Positions 1 to 11,220 of a DNA stretch of 64,000 nucleotides are shown in pieces. The first letter of the stretch is position 1. Each line of letters begins with the position of its first letter. A program made the position numbers and the translations under genes. Location of the stretch: positions 633,343 through 697,342 of the forward strand of contig ML213503.1 of assembly GCA_004369045.1 (NCBI GenBank), read 5' to 3'. The DNA is from Heliocybe sulcata (taxonomy: Eukaryota; Basidiomycota; Agaricomycetes; Gloeophyllales; Gloeophyllaceae). The notes under the pieces are model-generated. The model made no database searches and had not been told where the DNA came from. It saw only the letters and a program-made list of their open reading frames with translations.

Positions 1-2
1 CG

Positions 3-1534
3 ATGCTCTCCGATGCCATAACAGATCTCCCCACGAAGACACACGTCGTTTATCTCATTCTAAGCATCGTTGGGATCGCTTGGTATATTATATTATGGTC
101 AATTGGTTTGCTCGGTTGCATAAGCGCGTAAGTTCAACGTGGTCTCTTAGTTCCCGCTCATTCTCAAACAATATGTCGGAAGGCGGAGACGCTATAGGCT
201 GCGTCCCCGTTCCCCACTAGCTACTGTGTCTCCATCTTCGGCACCAGGGGTATCCATATTACGGCCACTGAAGGGTCTGGACACCAACCTGTACGAAAAC
301 CTCGAATCAACCTTCACGCAAGAGTACCCGAATTACGAGATTATTCTATCTGTCGCAGAAGAGAATGATCAAGCTCTGCCTGTCGTGAGGGATTTGATAG
401 CGAAATACCCTCGCAGAGATGCCAAGGTTGTCATAGGTGCGCGGAAATGCTGACTTCGGTATCGGGAGGTCCAATGCATTTTGCGTAGGGGAAGAAGTCG
501 TCGGAGTTAACCCGAAAGTCAATAATCTGATACGCCCATACCGTCAAGCTGTCCATGACATCCTTTGGGTACTCGATTCGAACATCACAGTCGCTCCTGG
601 AACTCTTGGACGTTCTGTTGATGCTCTTGTTGGACCTCCTTCCTCTTCTGCTGTCTCGCCACCAAGTCGTCGCATTGCCCTTGTTCATCATGTTCCTTAC
701 GCAGTCGCGACAGAGCCCGCTCTCGGTGCAAGACTTGAAGAAGCCTTCCTCAATACGAACCACGCAAAGATGTATATAGCCATTAATACCGTCGCGGTCG
801 ACTCATGCGTCGTTGGGAAGTCCAACTTGTACCGGCGATCTGATGTCGACCGTGTCAATGGATCGCTCAAAGCAATCTCTCCTTCCATTTCTGCGGACGG
901 CAGCTTGGATGCTACTGACGATCGAGGGCTCGCCGCCTTTGGCCGTTTTCTTGCGGAGGATAACATGATCGCCGGCGCTCTATGGCATGAGTTGGGCCTC
1001 AGACACGATCTCTCTTGCGATGTCGCGCGGAACGCCATCGGTAAGATGTCTTTCGCAGACTACGTCTGGAGACGGGTACGATGGATCCGCGTGCGCAAGC
1101 ATATGGTGTTGGGCGCCACCCTAGTCGAGCCTTTCACGGAGTCGGTCGTCGTCGGGTTGATTACTGCGACCTGTCTTCATTATCTCTTTCATGTACCACG
1201 TTGGCTATTTCTGATCGTGCACTTTGGTGCATGGTTGCCGGTGGACTTGGACGTGTATGAATCTCTAGCTGGTCACCCAGTGCCGGAATCATCCAAATGG
1301 GCGTTTATAGCTGCGTGGTTTATGCGTGAGTGCCTCGCCCTACCCATTTGGACTCTAGGAATGGTTGGCAGTGAGGTGGATTGGCGGGGGAGGACATACA
1401 GAGTACTGCGCAACGGCGAAGTCGAACGCGCTGATGATAGACAAAGGCGTTCGGTTAGCTGGCTCCCTTGGTTTGGCAAGGGTAATCAAGAGGGGCATTA
1501 CGAACGTCTTGACGCTGCGGACAACGGTCAATAG
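3..1534 (+). CDS. Ceramide glucosyltransferase (GT21 family)
   Basis: Transfers glucose from UDP-glucose to ceramide, the first step of glucosylceramide synthesis, at the Golgi/ER membrane. Three exons (3-127, 183-436, 489-1534) join in frame to about 474 residues. The N-terminus has one membrane segment (about residues 13-38) followed by a basic stretch, as usual for the family. Family motifs are visible: LRPLKGLD near the start of the catalytic domain, the NPKVNNL segment, a second aspartate in VLDSN, EDN, and the RRVRW form of the (Q/R)xxRW motif. Hydrophobic segments follow near the C-terminus. The ATG at base 3 gives a complete-looking protein, but the window edge means an upstream start cannot be excluded. 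The family assignment is strong from motif order; enzyme specificity is inferred from the family. Confidence 0.93.
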
Positions 1535-1787
1535 GAGGGCATAGTTGGACATATGATTTTGTTGTGGCACATAATTTGTAGTAAGGATCATGTTCAGTCA
1601 TACATGTAAAGGCTGCCTTTTTGCTAACCACCTCGACATGGCAGACTTGCGGATCCGGCTGGGAATATAGTTGCCTTCCTTGGATTATATAAAGCAGGCG
1701 CTACTGAGCGAAGAGGGTCACATCAAACTGTCCTCCATACCACGACCATCCAAAGCGACTATCTAGGTGATTGCGTAAATTCCGCTC

Positions 1788-4113
1788 ATGTATTCAGAAG
1801 ACGATGAACCCCAGGAGCTCGATGCCATAGAGAGGCGTAAGCGTTACATCGATATACAGTATCTTTGTACCACGGCCAGCTCATAGGGACTATTTCAGTC
1901 AGACCTTCTTGGCCTCCGCTCAAACTGTACGAGGATCTGGAGGCAACAGCTCTTTCACGCGCGAAAGAAAAGCACAAAGACAAGCCTCAAGACAAAGGCT
2001 GGAACTCGGATTCGGACGTCGTCCTCTGGCGGACGCATCGATTTCTGGAGGTGCTGAAAGGCTTCCACACGGTATGTCGCTTTTATCGGTATGGGATGAA
2101 CACCCGAAAGCTAAGGGTCCTGGACAAGGGCTCCCTTGATCTCACCGGGCGACATCAGTGGCGTTATGATCACTATTTCCTACGCTGGACGAGCTACCTA
2201 AAAGACTTCCTTGCTGTTGCGGAGCATACCATTGTGATAGAGAGGCGCTCAACATTTAGCCACCCGCAGAAGGAACAATATGTGGTAACTCGACCGGAGG
2301 TTTTGCGAGCCTTTGAAGCCAAGTGGCGATCGCCAGATTGGGACTTCTATCTTTACCCTCTAACAAGTCTGTTTCTAAATACCTTCTGCACCTATCAACA
2401 TTCTGAACCAAGCTTCTGACCATAGAAGAGGTATTCGGCGTTGTCTTAGCTTCTCCGGAAGCGAAGCTCCAACGCCTACTCATTATTCATCTCCCTACTG
2501 AGATGCTCCACCGTATCTTCATGTTCGCATCCCGATCGCAAGCTACACTTCTCGGGTCGACCTGTCGCCGGCTTCGTGCAATATCGTTTGAGCACATACA
2601 CAAGGTGCGCCAGGACAGAGAGTTCCGACCCTCGTCACCACTAAATGAAGGTACTTCCCAGCGTCTTTGTCTGGGTTTCGGCCTCGAACATGCGGGCGTT
2701 CCAGAAGCCCGAGATAGAAACCTCGACGAAGTCGCGAAGCACGACAAATATCTGTTCATGAAGAGAACGGACGCTCTTCTCTCTCGCGACGACATAAGGC
2801 AGAAGACCCGGTACCTTCAAATACTGGATCGATGGTACAGCTATCGGCACTCACTCGCCGGAGGCCTTCAGGTTCTGCGTTTCTCCAACGACAACCTGTA
2901 CGGGGTTGACATCAACAGCGGTTTCTACACGCCTATCATGACCAAGGTGGCCATCGTCATCACCTCATGCCTCAATCTCACGGAGCTTTGTCTTTCCCAT
3001 GTAATCCTGTCTCAGGGAGTACTGGAAGCTGTCGTCTCGCTACCTCGCCTGCACACAGTCAAGCTTGAGGGATGCAATATGGGCCCGGATCTTCGTAGGC
3101 TTCCCATCATGTTTTCACCTTCTGAGACCATCGTGAACTTGTCTCTTCATCACAATATCCTGCCGCGGGACAACTATTGGTACTGGGTCTTCCTCTCGAT
3201 CTGCCCCCGTGTCAGGAACATCGGAGCCTCTGGAGTCGCGCCCTGCGGATACTTCGATATACCTCCGTCTCGTCAGCTGAGAGCTTTATACAGCCCTTGG
3301 GGTACGCTAGAGCAATTGTCCATGGAGAATCTACATTCTGTCGACATATCCGCCCTAGCCCTATGGATTGAAGAAGCGAAGGCTGACTTCCCTCTTCGCT
3401 TGTCGCATTTTAAACTCCGTGTTCAATTGCCGTTAGAAAAGAACGACTTATACCGTCTTATTGCTGCTCTAGACGGAGCACCGCTGCAGGTTCTGGCCCT
3501 TTCCTCAATTCGCTACGCCGGTACCGACCTCATAAGCCGCATTGCTGCAGCCTTTACGAACTTAATTGGCCTCACTCTCGTGCATCGCTACCAGTTTGTT
3601 GCGCAAGATGATCACCGGTTGTACATGTGGCCACATGCAAGCTGGGAATATGCCCCTGGCCTTCGCGGATTCAAGCGGCTCGAACATCTCGGAATGAATT
3701 ACTACTGCCCTACCATTGTTGATCACCTCGAGGATGGACTCGACTTCCTCGGACGAGGAGCTTTCGAGCGCATGGAGACCGGAGAAACGTATGATTGGTA
3801 CCCTGACCTTCGGACCCGCGAGAATGAACTGGACAACGCAACTGTGGCAAGAGTATTCGCGGTTCACTGTCCAAGTCTGAAGACTTTTACCCTCCAAGGG
3901 TTACGTCGCATGTATCCCACGTTCGACATCTCTCGACGATCGGACGGCAGCCCTGTTGTCACCGCGGAGTTAATCAGGATAGACGGCGAAATAATCAGGG
4001 GTGATATACGTGGGCCTGCTTCACAACGTTGGTTCCCTTTCGCGGACTCCAGCGACTCCTACAGAGACTGGCCAACTGTCCTTCCAGGAAATCTACACCA
4101 CAGTGTCTCTTGA
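1788..4113 (+). CDS. F-box protein with leucine-rich region
   Basis: Probably a substrate receptor of an SCF ubiquitin ligase. Exons 1788-1858, 1903-2366 and 2426-4113 join in frame to about 740 residues. An F-box-like segment begins around residue 195 (LIIHLPTEMLHRIF, then the STCRRLRAI stretch). The long last exon has irregular leucine-rich segments typical of basidiomycete F-box/LRR proteins. The first about 190 residues, rich in charged and aromatic residues, match nothing I recognise. The first intron is 44 nt, at the short end for this window, so the first exon is the least certain part. Such genes are expanded in Agaricomycetes and often species-specific, so no target can be suggested. 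Confidence 0.8.
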
Positions 4114-4483
4114 TATCGTCCCCGTTAAAGAAATCGAAGAAGAGAACGCAGAGCCGGAGCGATGTATGCGTAAAATTAGAGCCACTACGTGCTGTTACCT
4201 GTAGACTTCAATGCGTAAACAATGTGTCCCAGTAGAATTAGAGGACTCAGCCCTGTAGGTCTGACTGCTTGCGTCTGGATTCTATCGGTCAAGCTCATGG
4301 CTGTCGCAATAATAACCGTGTCTGTGGCTGTGTCGATCGAAGCGCGCTGGTATTGGACCCGGCAGCCGGAATTGTTAACGGATAGCACAGTATACTGCTC
4401 TGCTCTGCTCGTCCAGCTCCGTACTCGTTACTCCAACGAAGCCGCCTCAGCTCGGGTGACATTTCGCAAGTCCATCGAGTCTG
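4114..4483. other. Intergenic, F-box to SEC3
   Basis: Holds the 3' end of the F-box gene and the SEC3 promoter. No convincing gene, repeat or RNA is seen. Short open frames here have no recognisable protein. Confidence 0.6.
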
Positions 4484-7400
4484 ATGGCGGACCACGACGT
4501 TGTGCGCGAGCGCATTATATCATCTGTCTTCGCAAGACGAAACGCTGCTGGAACAGGACCGGAAGAGAGTTATGCTGGCCATCTACGCATTTTGGAGGAC
4601 GCTGAGGACGGATCAAGGAAACCCAGATACATAATACTTTCACGTATGTCGCATGCCTTCGTGTGCCATATGCGCACTGTATCCATGATGTAACTCGTAC
4701 AGAGACCAGCAATGGGACTGGTTTCATACACAAGTCAAAGTTGAACACCAACGGTTCTTTCTCTGTCGGGAAGACTTGGAAGATACTAGAGCTCCGCGCG
4801 ATTGAACTTCTGAGTGTACGTGCTGAGCACTCGATCCGACTGATGATGGCAATGAATCTTGACATATGACTTACCCAGCCATCCTCATTCAATGTCACTT
4901 TGGCGAGGACCTACAGATGGGATACGGAGAATGCCAACGATCAGGCAAACTTCTTGGCTGCACTGATCAGGCTATTCCGTTCCGTGGCAGGAGGTGCTGC
5001 CTCCTTAGACCTCATTGGCCTAAGCGACCCGGATGCTACGCGTGAGTAGCAGACCGCTCTATACCCAAATGTGCTAAACTAGCCTCAATAGCTGGTAGAC
5101 AACCCGTGCGAAGTGACTATCTGCGAAGTGCCAGAAGCCCTACTCCCCCATCTGCTGGCGCCGCTTTCGGTTCTGTATCGGGACGGAGACAGATCAATCA
5201 GCGTTCTCAGCCAAGTAGTTCGCGAGATTCCATTGATCCAATACCGCAGATAAGTTCCCAAGATGCTCGGTCTCAGTCACGGACACGTCGCCCATCACCC
5301 CTACCATCCCGCCCGGAAACCCCAGAGAGTATGCCCGTGCTTCCGACCTCCCCAAACAAAGGTATCCCTTCATCCCCACCTCGGTCCCAAACTCCCAATA
5401 GCATGAGATCGAGGTCTCGAAGGCCTTCTAATGCTGCGAGTACGACCCCAGTCCCGTCCATTAGCCTACCCACCACACAGAGCGCCATCCGTTCTCAGAT
5501 GAGCAGGCCTTCCGTCAAATCCCCTCCTCCTGGTGAAAATTCTCAAGGACAAGCATTCGCACCTTCCTCTTCACGACCGTCTCTCGATGTCCCTTCCTCC
5601 ACGTCTTCCTCATTCAGGCAACCTTCGCCTAGCCCATCATACGCAGGCAATGGGGATCTGAGCGCACCGCAGTCCGTATCTACGCCGTCACCTATGCGCT
5701 CTCGCCAACCTTCCCGCGGACCAAGCCCATCCGAGTCACACCAGAATGGCCAGATTCAACAGCGCCGTGATCACAATGCTCGAATATCCTTCTTTGACCC
5801 TGCAAACCAAACAGCGCTGGATCGTCTGTTATCAGCAGGAGAGTCACTGCCGGCTCCATCATCGCCCGGGCAAGAAGGCATCCCCGACGGTGTGATGGAG
5901 GGCGAAGAGGAGACAGCGCAGGCTACGATGGCAAATGTCGAGGAAATGCTTGAGGGCTATGAGTGGGCTAGCGAAGATATCATGGGCCGACAGAGAGTTA
6001 GAAGTGCAGCAGACCAGATCGAGGCTAAGCTGTTGAGTGAACTGACGGCATTAGAGAATGTCCGTTCATCAAGCCGGACTCATTGGGATACTACTGACCA
6101 GGATTCCTAGGCCAATATTCACTCATATATCGAGTCTGATGATCGCGTTGCCCTGGTCATCAAGTACCTAGAAGAGGCGATTGGGGAATTGGACAACATG
6201 GACACCTTTGTTTCATCCTACAAGATTCACTTGAACGTACGTATCTTATAGCACCGTCTCTTCGGATGCTGATGCCGCCTACCATCTGACACAGGCTGTC
6301 AGCGATGATATCTCGTATATCCAGTCTCAAAACAGAGGTTTACAAGTGCAGACCCAGAACCAGAGGGCGCTACTTGGCGAGCTAGAGCAGCTCTTGGTAA
6401 CCAACTCGCACCTTGTCTGATGCGCATACCGCTTATCTTTGTTTTGACAGCAAACTGTCCATGTCGACCCTGAATCCCTTATCACTCTCACCCAAGAATC
6501 TTTGGAGAAGGCTGCCAGCATCCAGAAGCTGGAAGAGGCCGCTACGGAACTATACAAGGCTCTTCAAGCTGGTCGCGACACAGGTTCATCTGACTTTCAC
6601 CGTACCCATTCTCAGAGGACTGACGAATTCCATCAGATATGGCTGCCACTATGGAGCGTCTTGACGAGTACCGAACCCACAACGCGCAATTCTGCAAGCG
6701 GATATTTGATTACCTGTCGATCATGTTCATTGCGCAGGTGAGCAAGCTGATAGCTGAGACTTCTCCGACAATTGATTCTCATCGCTCGTTTGTCTAGTCC
6801 AAGATGCTGCTCGGAGATACTGATGGTGTTGCCAAAGATACCGGTCGAGGAAGGGGTCGCCCTGTCATCATTAATCACCAGGACATGGAGCGATACCTTG
6901 GACGATACTCGGGCCTCATTCTTTATCTGAAGGAGATGGATGAGAACATCTATGCCAAGCTATGCGCAGTACGTTCCCATGCGCCATATTCATTTGCTAC
7001 GTACTTGACGGTCTTGTCAGACATACTTCTCTGCGTCAAGCGAGCTGCACAGCAAACAGGTAAAGGCTCTATGTCAAGCATACCAGAACATGGTCAAGAG
7101 AGCTGGGGAAGAGGAGCAGGAACAAAGTAGGTAATGCGGAGCCGGGGGCTTTTTCGCCTGTTGATGGGTGCTGCTGTAGCTTTTTCGGGCGTGTCACCCG
7201 CGGCCAGTGGCTTCCGTGCCCGCGCTGACACAGGCATGCGCCGTGCCGGTACCATCGTTCGATCGGACAACAGGCGTGGCGATAAGGACAGACCAGGAGA
7301 CGCCGATATGCGCGCTGCGGACGTAGGTCTTCTCAGCATCCCTTTTCCATCCCAGGTTTAAATGCTGTATAGGCTTTTGGACAAGTCCTGGAACAAATCG

Positions 7401-8778
7401 CCCCGCAGATCTACCGCGAGGAAGACTTTATCGCCGATTTCTTGCAGATCAACGAGGCGGCGCTGACGTTTGCGGATTATATGAGCTTGGAGAATTATTT
7501 TAGGCGGCAGGCGGCGCGGTATGCGGGGCTGAGCCAGTCGACTATGAAGCTTGTCCGTGGGGCTTTGGATTTGATATTTGGGTTTTTGCCTATGGAGTTG
7601 AAGGCGTGGATTGATGCTGCTCTGGCGAAGGAGAGCATGTGAGTGTTTGGCATGTTGGAAGAGTAGGCACGGTTGCTGATACATCTGAATGGCGCAGACA
7701 GATTATTGGTATTATTGCGTCCTTGGAGCGGTTCCAGGCAGAGGCCGAGGAGCGGGGCAACGCGTTCTTGCTGAACTTGCTTGAGAAGCAACACACGCGC
7801 TTGAAGGGTCTGTTCGACCGGCATGTGGTAAGCATCGTTATACCATCACGTTCTCCACTGTCTTTGAGGATCGTGTTCTTCAGAACGAGCAGATCAAGAC
7901 GGTGGAGGAGACGAAGATTACGAGTAAGAAACGGAGGGGAGTGGTGCCGTTTATCAAGTACTTCCCTGTCTATGTCGGCAAGGTCGAGAACCAGCTCATC
8001 GGGGCGGATACGCTCGAGATCCGGGGCAACGTCGATGTTGCGTATGAGAAGATCGTGCAGGTCATGTTTGATTCGTTGAAGCAGATGGCGAAGATGGAGG
8101 GCGAGGGGGAGGATAAGGGGCAGTTGAATTACCACGTTATATTGATTGGTAGGGTGTTCCTGTGGTGTGTTGTAGCGGTGCTGATTGCTGGACAGAGAAT
8201 ATGCACCACTTTGTTGCTGAGATGGGGCAGCTGGAGATTGGCTCCGTTGCTGCGTTCCTCAAGCGAGCAGAGTCTATTTACGACGAGAACCTGAACGCCT
8301 ACGTCAGGATGATTCTGCGAAGGCCGCTCGCGAAGATCATGGTGCGTCCCACTCATCCTTCAGGACGTTCCCCGCTAACTAAAGACGACAGGACTACTTC
8401 GAGGGCGTGGAACGGCTACTCAAGACCACGGCCCCCTCCGAAGTCGCGAACAACAGCAGCTACAACAAGTCCGCGCTCAAAAAGGTCGTCAAGGACTACA
8501 ACGCCAAGGACATGCGGAAGCACATTGACGCGCTGTACGCGCGCGTGGAGAAGCACTTTACGGAGGCGTCGGAGAAGGCGACGACGGAGCGGGGCACGGG
8601 GATCGCGCCGGGGACGGTGATGGTGGGCGTGTGGCGGGCGTGCGAGGAGGAGGTGTTGAGGTTGACGGAGGGGTTTGCGAAGCGGGTGGCGCAGTGTTAT
8701 GCGGAGAGTGGGGTGGTGCTCGAGTATGGCGCGGCGGATGTGGAGACGGCGTTCCGCCGCCATAGGGTTGGCAACTGA
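4484..8778 (+). CDS. SEC3: Exocyst complex subunit Sec3
   Basis: Landmark subunit of the exocyst, which tethers secretory vesicles at sites of polarised growth. The N-terminal region matches the Sec3 PIP2/Rho-binding PH-like domain (NTNGSFSVGKTW motif, then FNVTLARTYRW). A Ser/Pro-rich linker follows (about 5100-5800), and then the long helical Sec3 C-terminal domain, with ANIHSYIESDDRVALVIKYL near its start and the MRRAGTIVRS and REEDFIADFLQINEAAL segments typical of fungi. I count about 15 introns, giving roughly 1,150 residues. An apparent frame break at 7127-7179 is explained by a 53-nt GT..AG intron that restores the MRRAGTIVRS segment. The start ATG at 4484 opens directly into the PH-like domain. 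The 3' end is convergent with the next gene, only 94 bases away. Confidence 0.95.
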
Positions 8779-8872
8779 GCGTCATTTTGACCTTGTGTCG
8801 TGCTTTCTGTGTATGGATTTATTACAGTCGTCGTTTTTCTATGTATGTTTATAATATACAGGTTTGACTGCT

Positions 8873-9718
8873 TTACAGTGTGGGATCGACGACGGAGGGC
8901 GAGGGCATGTCTACTTTAATCTGAGGTGTTGCGAGGGGGGAAGGAGCAGCATTGGGCGCCCCGTCCGCGTGCGAAGTTGTGGCCTGTACGTTTGGCTGAG
9001 CGGGAGCTGCGCCAGTGGATTTTTGGATGGCTCCGACGACAGCGGGGCCGTACATGTTCCACAAGGACTGGACGGTGCCGAGCGGGTTGGCGGCGGCGGC
9101 GGGGCCGTTCTCCTTGACGTTGGCGCCGGCTTTTTGGGCTGCGGCGGGGGTGTTGCTGATGATGCTCCAGAGGAGATCCCAGAGGGCGGCGAGGCGGGCT
9201 TGGAGGAAGACGAGGGAGTTGGTCTTGGCGGCTTCGATGCCCTTGTCGATGTCGGCTTCTTTGGCGGTGAAGAAGGGGGCGATGTAGGTCTTGTAGACGT
9301 AGGTGGATCCCTGGCGTGGGGTTAGTGGGGTGTGGGTGGGGTTGGGAGCTGCGTACCTGAGTTTGCGGGAGGGAGAGGAAGAGGAGGAAGAGCATTTTGA
9401 GCTCGTAGTAGAAGGGGAACCTGCGGGGTGTCGTCTGATTCACTCTTGTGAACGTTGGGGAGGTGGGACTGACCAGTCGACGAGCCACTCTGTGGCGTAC
9501 TCGACCGAGACGAAGGCGCCGACGACGCACCAGTACATCGCCCAGCGTTCGAGGTCCGGCTCGGAGAGTGGGCGGTGGGCGAGCGCTTTGAAGGTCGAGT
9601 AGCAGGGCAGGAAGAACGCGAACCATGCGCTGCGGTGGTGGGGGAGGTGAGCTGCGTGGTGGACAGTGGCTGGACAGGCGGCGTACCTTATGACATGGCA
9701 CACGACGAACATCAACAT
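8873..9718 (-). CDS. YOP1: Yop1/DP1/REEP-family ER membrane-shaping protein
   Basis: Member of the TB2/DP1/HVA22 family, reticulon-like proteins that curve tubular ER and interact with Rab regulators. Four exons (9718-9687, 9629-9474, 9420-9357, 9310-8873) join in frame to 229 residues. The family core is clear: FFLPCYSTFKAL, then ERWAMYWCV, then the EWLVDWFPFYYELKMLFLLFL hairpin region, which I see as two exons split in the second Trp codon. After the core comes a tail rich in Ala, Pro and Asn. The tail is longer than in yeast Yop1 and looks disordered. The start has little leader before the first hairpin, as in some basidiomycete members. Confidence 0.88.
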
Positions 9719-11220
9719 TGCTGCCGGCCTTGTTTGACGTGGAGGTTGGTGGTTGCTGGAACGGGCGACTGGTGGTTTGGTTGGTTTGCGGGGCTCTAGT
9801 GCAAGATTGGTGAAGGACGCGTAGGAGATGGCTGCAGACGAGTCGACTTGGCGGGCGTCACCCAGAAATAGGTTCCTGGGCAGATCTGATCGGGCTATCA
9901 GCGCTGCAGCGCCTTCTTTCGGCCCCGGCTTACGCCGTCACTCGTCGCGTCATCTACAAGTCGCATACAAATATAACACCCGAGGATGTGTTCAGACAAG
10001 AGTACATATTCTTGGATAGGATCACCGGACATACTGCAGACTCGTTGCGAGAGGTCCCGGCGGCCATACCGATATTAAGGATTAAATCCGGCCGCAATCG
10101 TCAGAATAGACAAATCTTGGCCCTAGGCTGATAGCTTGGAGAAGTGCGCAGTTAACGTTCAAATTCCAGCCTCACAGCGAAATAGTGGGGCCATGTTGGC
10201 CGCACCGGACCGTACGCAGAGTAGGCTCAGCACGCACTTGCAATCGCACGTCATTTTGAGTTGAAAGCCGCAGCAAGATTGTATTAGTCGCGTGCTTCGT
10301 ACGCTTCGTGGTGTATTGGAGGAGTCGCATGGAATATGTGCTGGATAGCCAGCCATGCTACGCGGACTTTACGCCGACCGCAGTGTCTCCCTGGATGCCC
10401 TTCTTCTTCCAGCGGAGTTGACCGGTGACCATTACAATGAGAGGCTTTAGGACGGAAAGAGCAAGACTGCGAGTGTTTGAGTTCCTGATCGGCTCGACCG
10501 GCGTCCGGTGTTATCGGTAATCCAGTTATAAACGCTGCGCGTCTACTGTGTGGCATGTTCCCTTCCCCCTGGCGTAGCAGTTCAGTGACGGACTTCGACG
10601 GATAAGCGTACAATACGCCTGTCGCCGCGGATCGACTACCTGGGCTTCTTTGAGGACTCGGCACGTATAACAGCGTGCCAGGTGTCAGCAAGGGCGTACC
10701 AAACAATGAACAGGAGGCGCTTGAGCATGATTCTTATCGTCGTTCCGGGGGATACTCACTGAGCCGTCGCGGCAATCACGGGCACAAGTTGCACTGTCGT
10801 AAGTCATCCAATGCGTGGACAATAAGTAAAGCAGCAGACAGAGAAGCAGAATCGGGGGAAGCAGGCATGAATGCAAGATAGAGTAGAGAGTATATCCGCC
10901 ACGCGCAGTGCAGCGACACAAAGGCAGCAGAATGGCCCAATACAAGGAGAGCGAAGGCTGAGATGGGCACGGGAGCAAACATGAGGGATAAACATAGGAC
11001 GTCACGGGGCGCGGGGTGCAAAGCAATGCCCGAATGCGGTAGCTTTACGGCACAGCCCTGGGGACTGCTGATGCCTGATCAAGCAAGATTCTGCACACAT
11101 CCCAAGCTCCGTCCCCTTCGACCGTCCGCAATTTCTCTCCCTCTCCCTCCTCCGCCGTCCCGACTGCCCCCAGCCGCGTCTGCGCTGAGCGACACCGCCG
11201 CTTGACGCGTCGACGTTGCG
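9719..11220. other. 1.5 kb divergent intergenic region
   Basis: Separates the Yop1-like gene (leftward) from the Zn2Cys6 factor (rightward) and must hold both promoters. Several overlapping short frames occur on the minus strand. One of them, 11021 to 10776, would encode a hydrophobic 81-residue peptide, but it has no recognisable family or clear splice partners. I call no gene here. Confidence 0.5.

Noticed and set aside
57-220. Ceramide glucosyltransferase exon 2 starting at 221
   Set aside because: Acceptor at 182 keeps the frame and restores the ARRRYRLRPRSP segment expected after the first membrane helix.
7127-7179. Frameshift in SEC3
   Set aside because: A 53-nt GT..AG intron restores the frame into the conserved MRRAGTIVRS segment.
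8916-9701. 261-codon minus-strand frame across the Yop1-like gene
   Set aside because: Runs through introns in a different frame from the real protein and is rich in Arg/Pro, typical of a GC-rich shadow frame.
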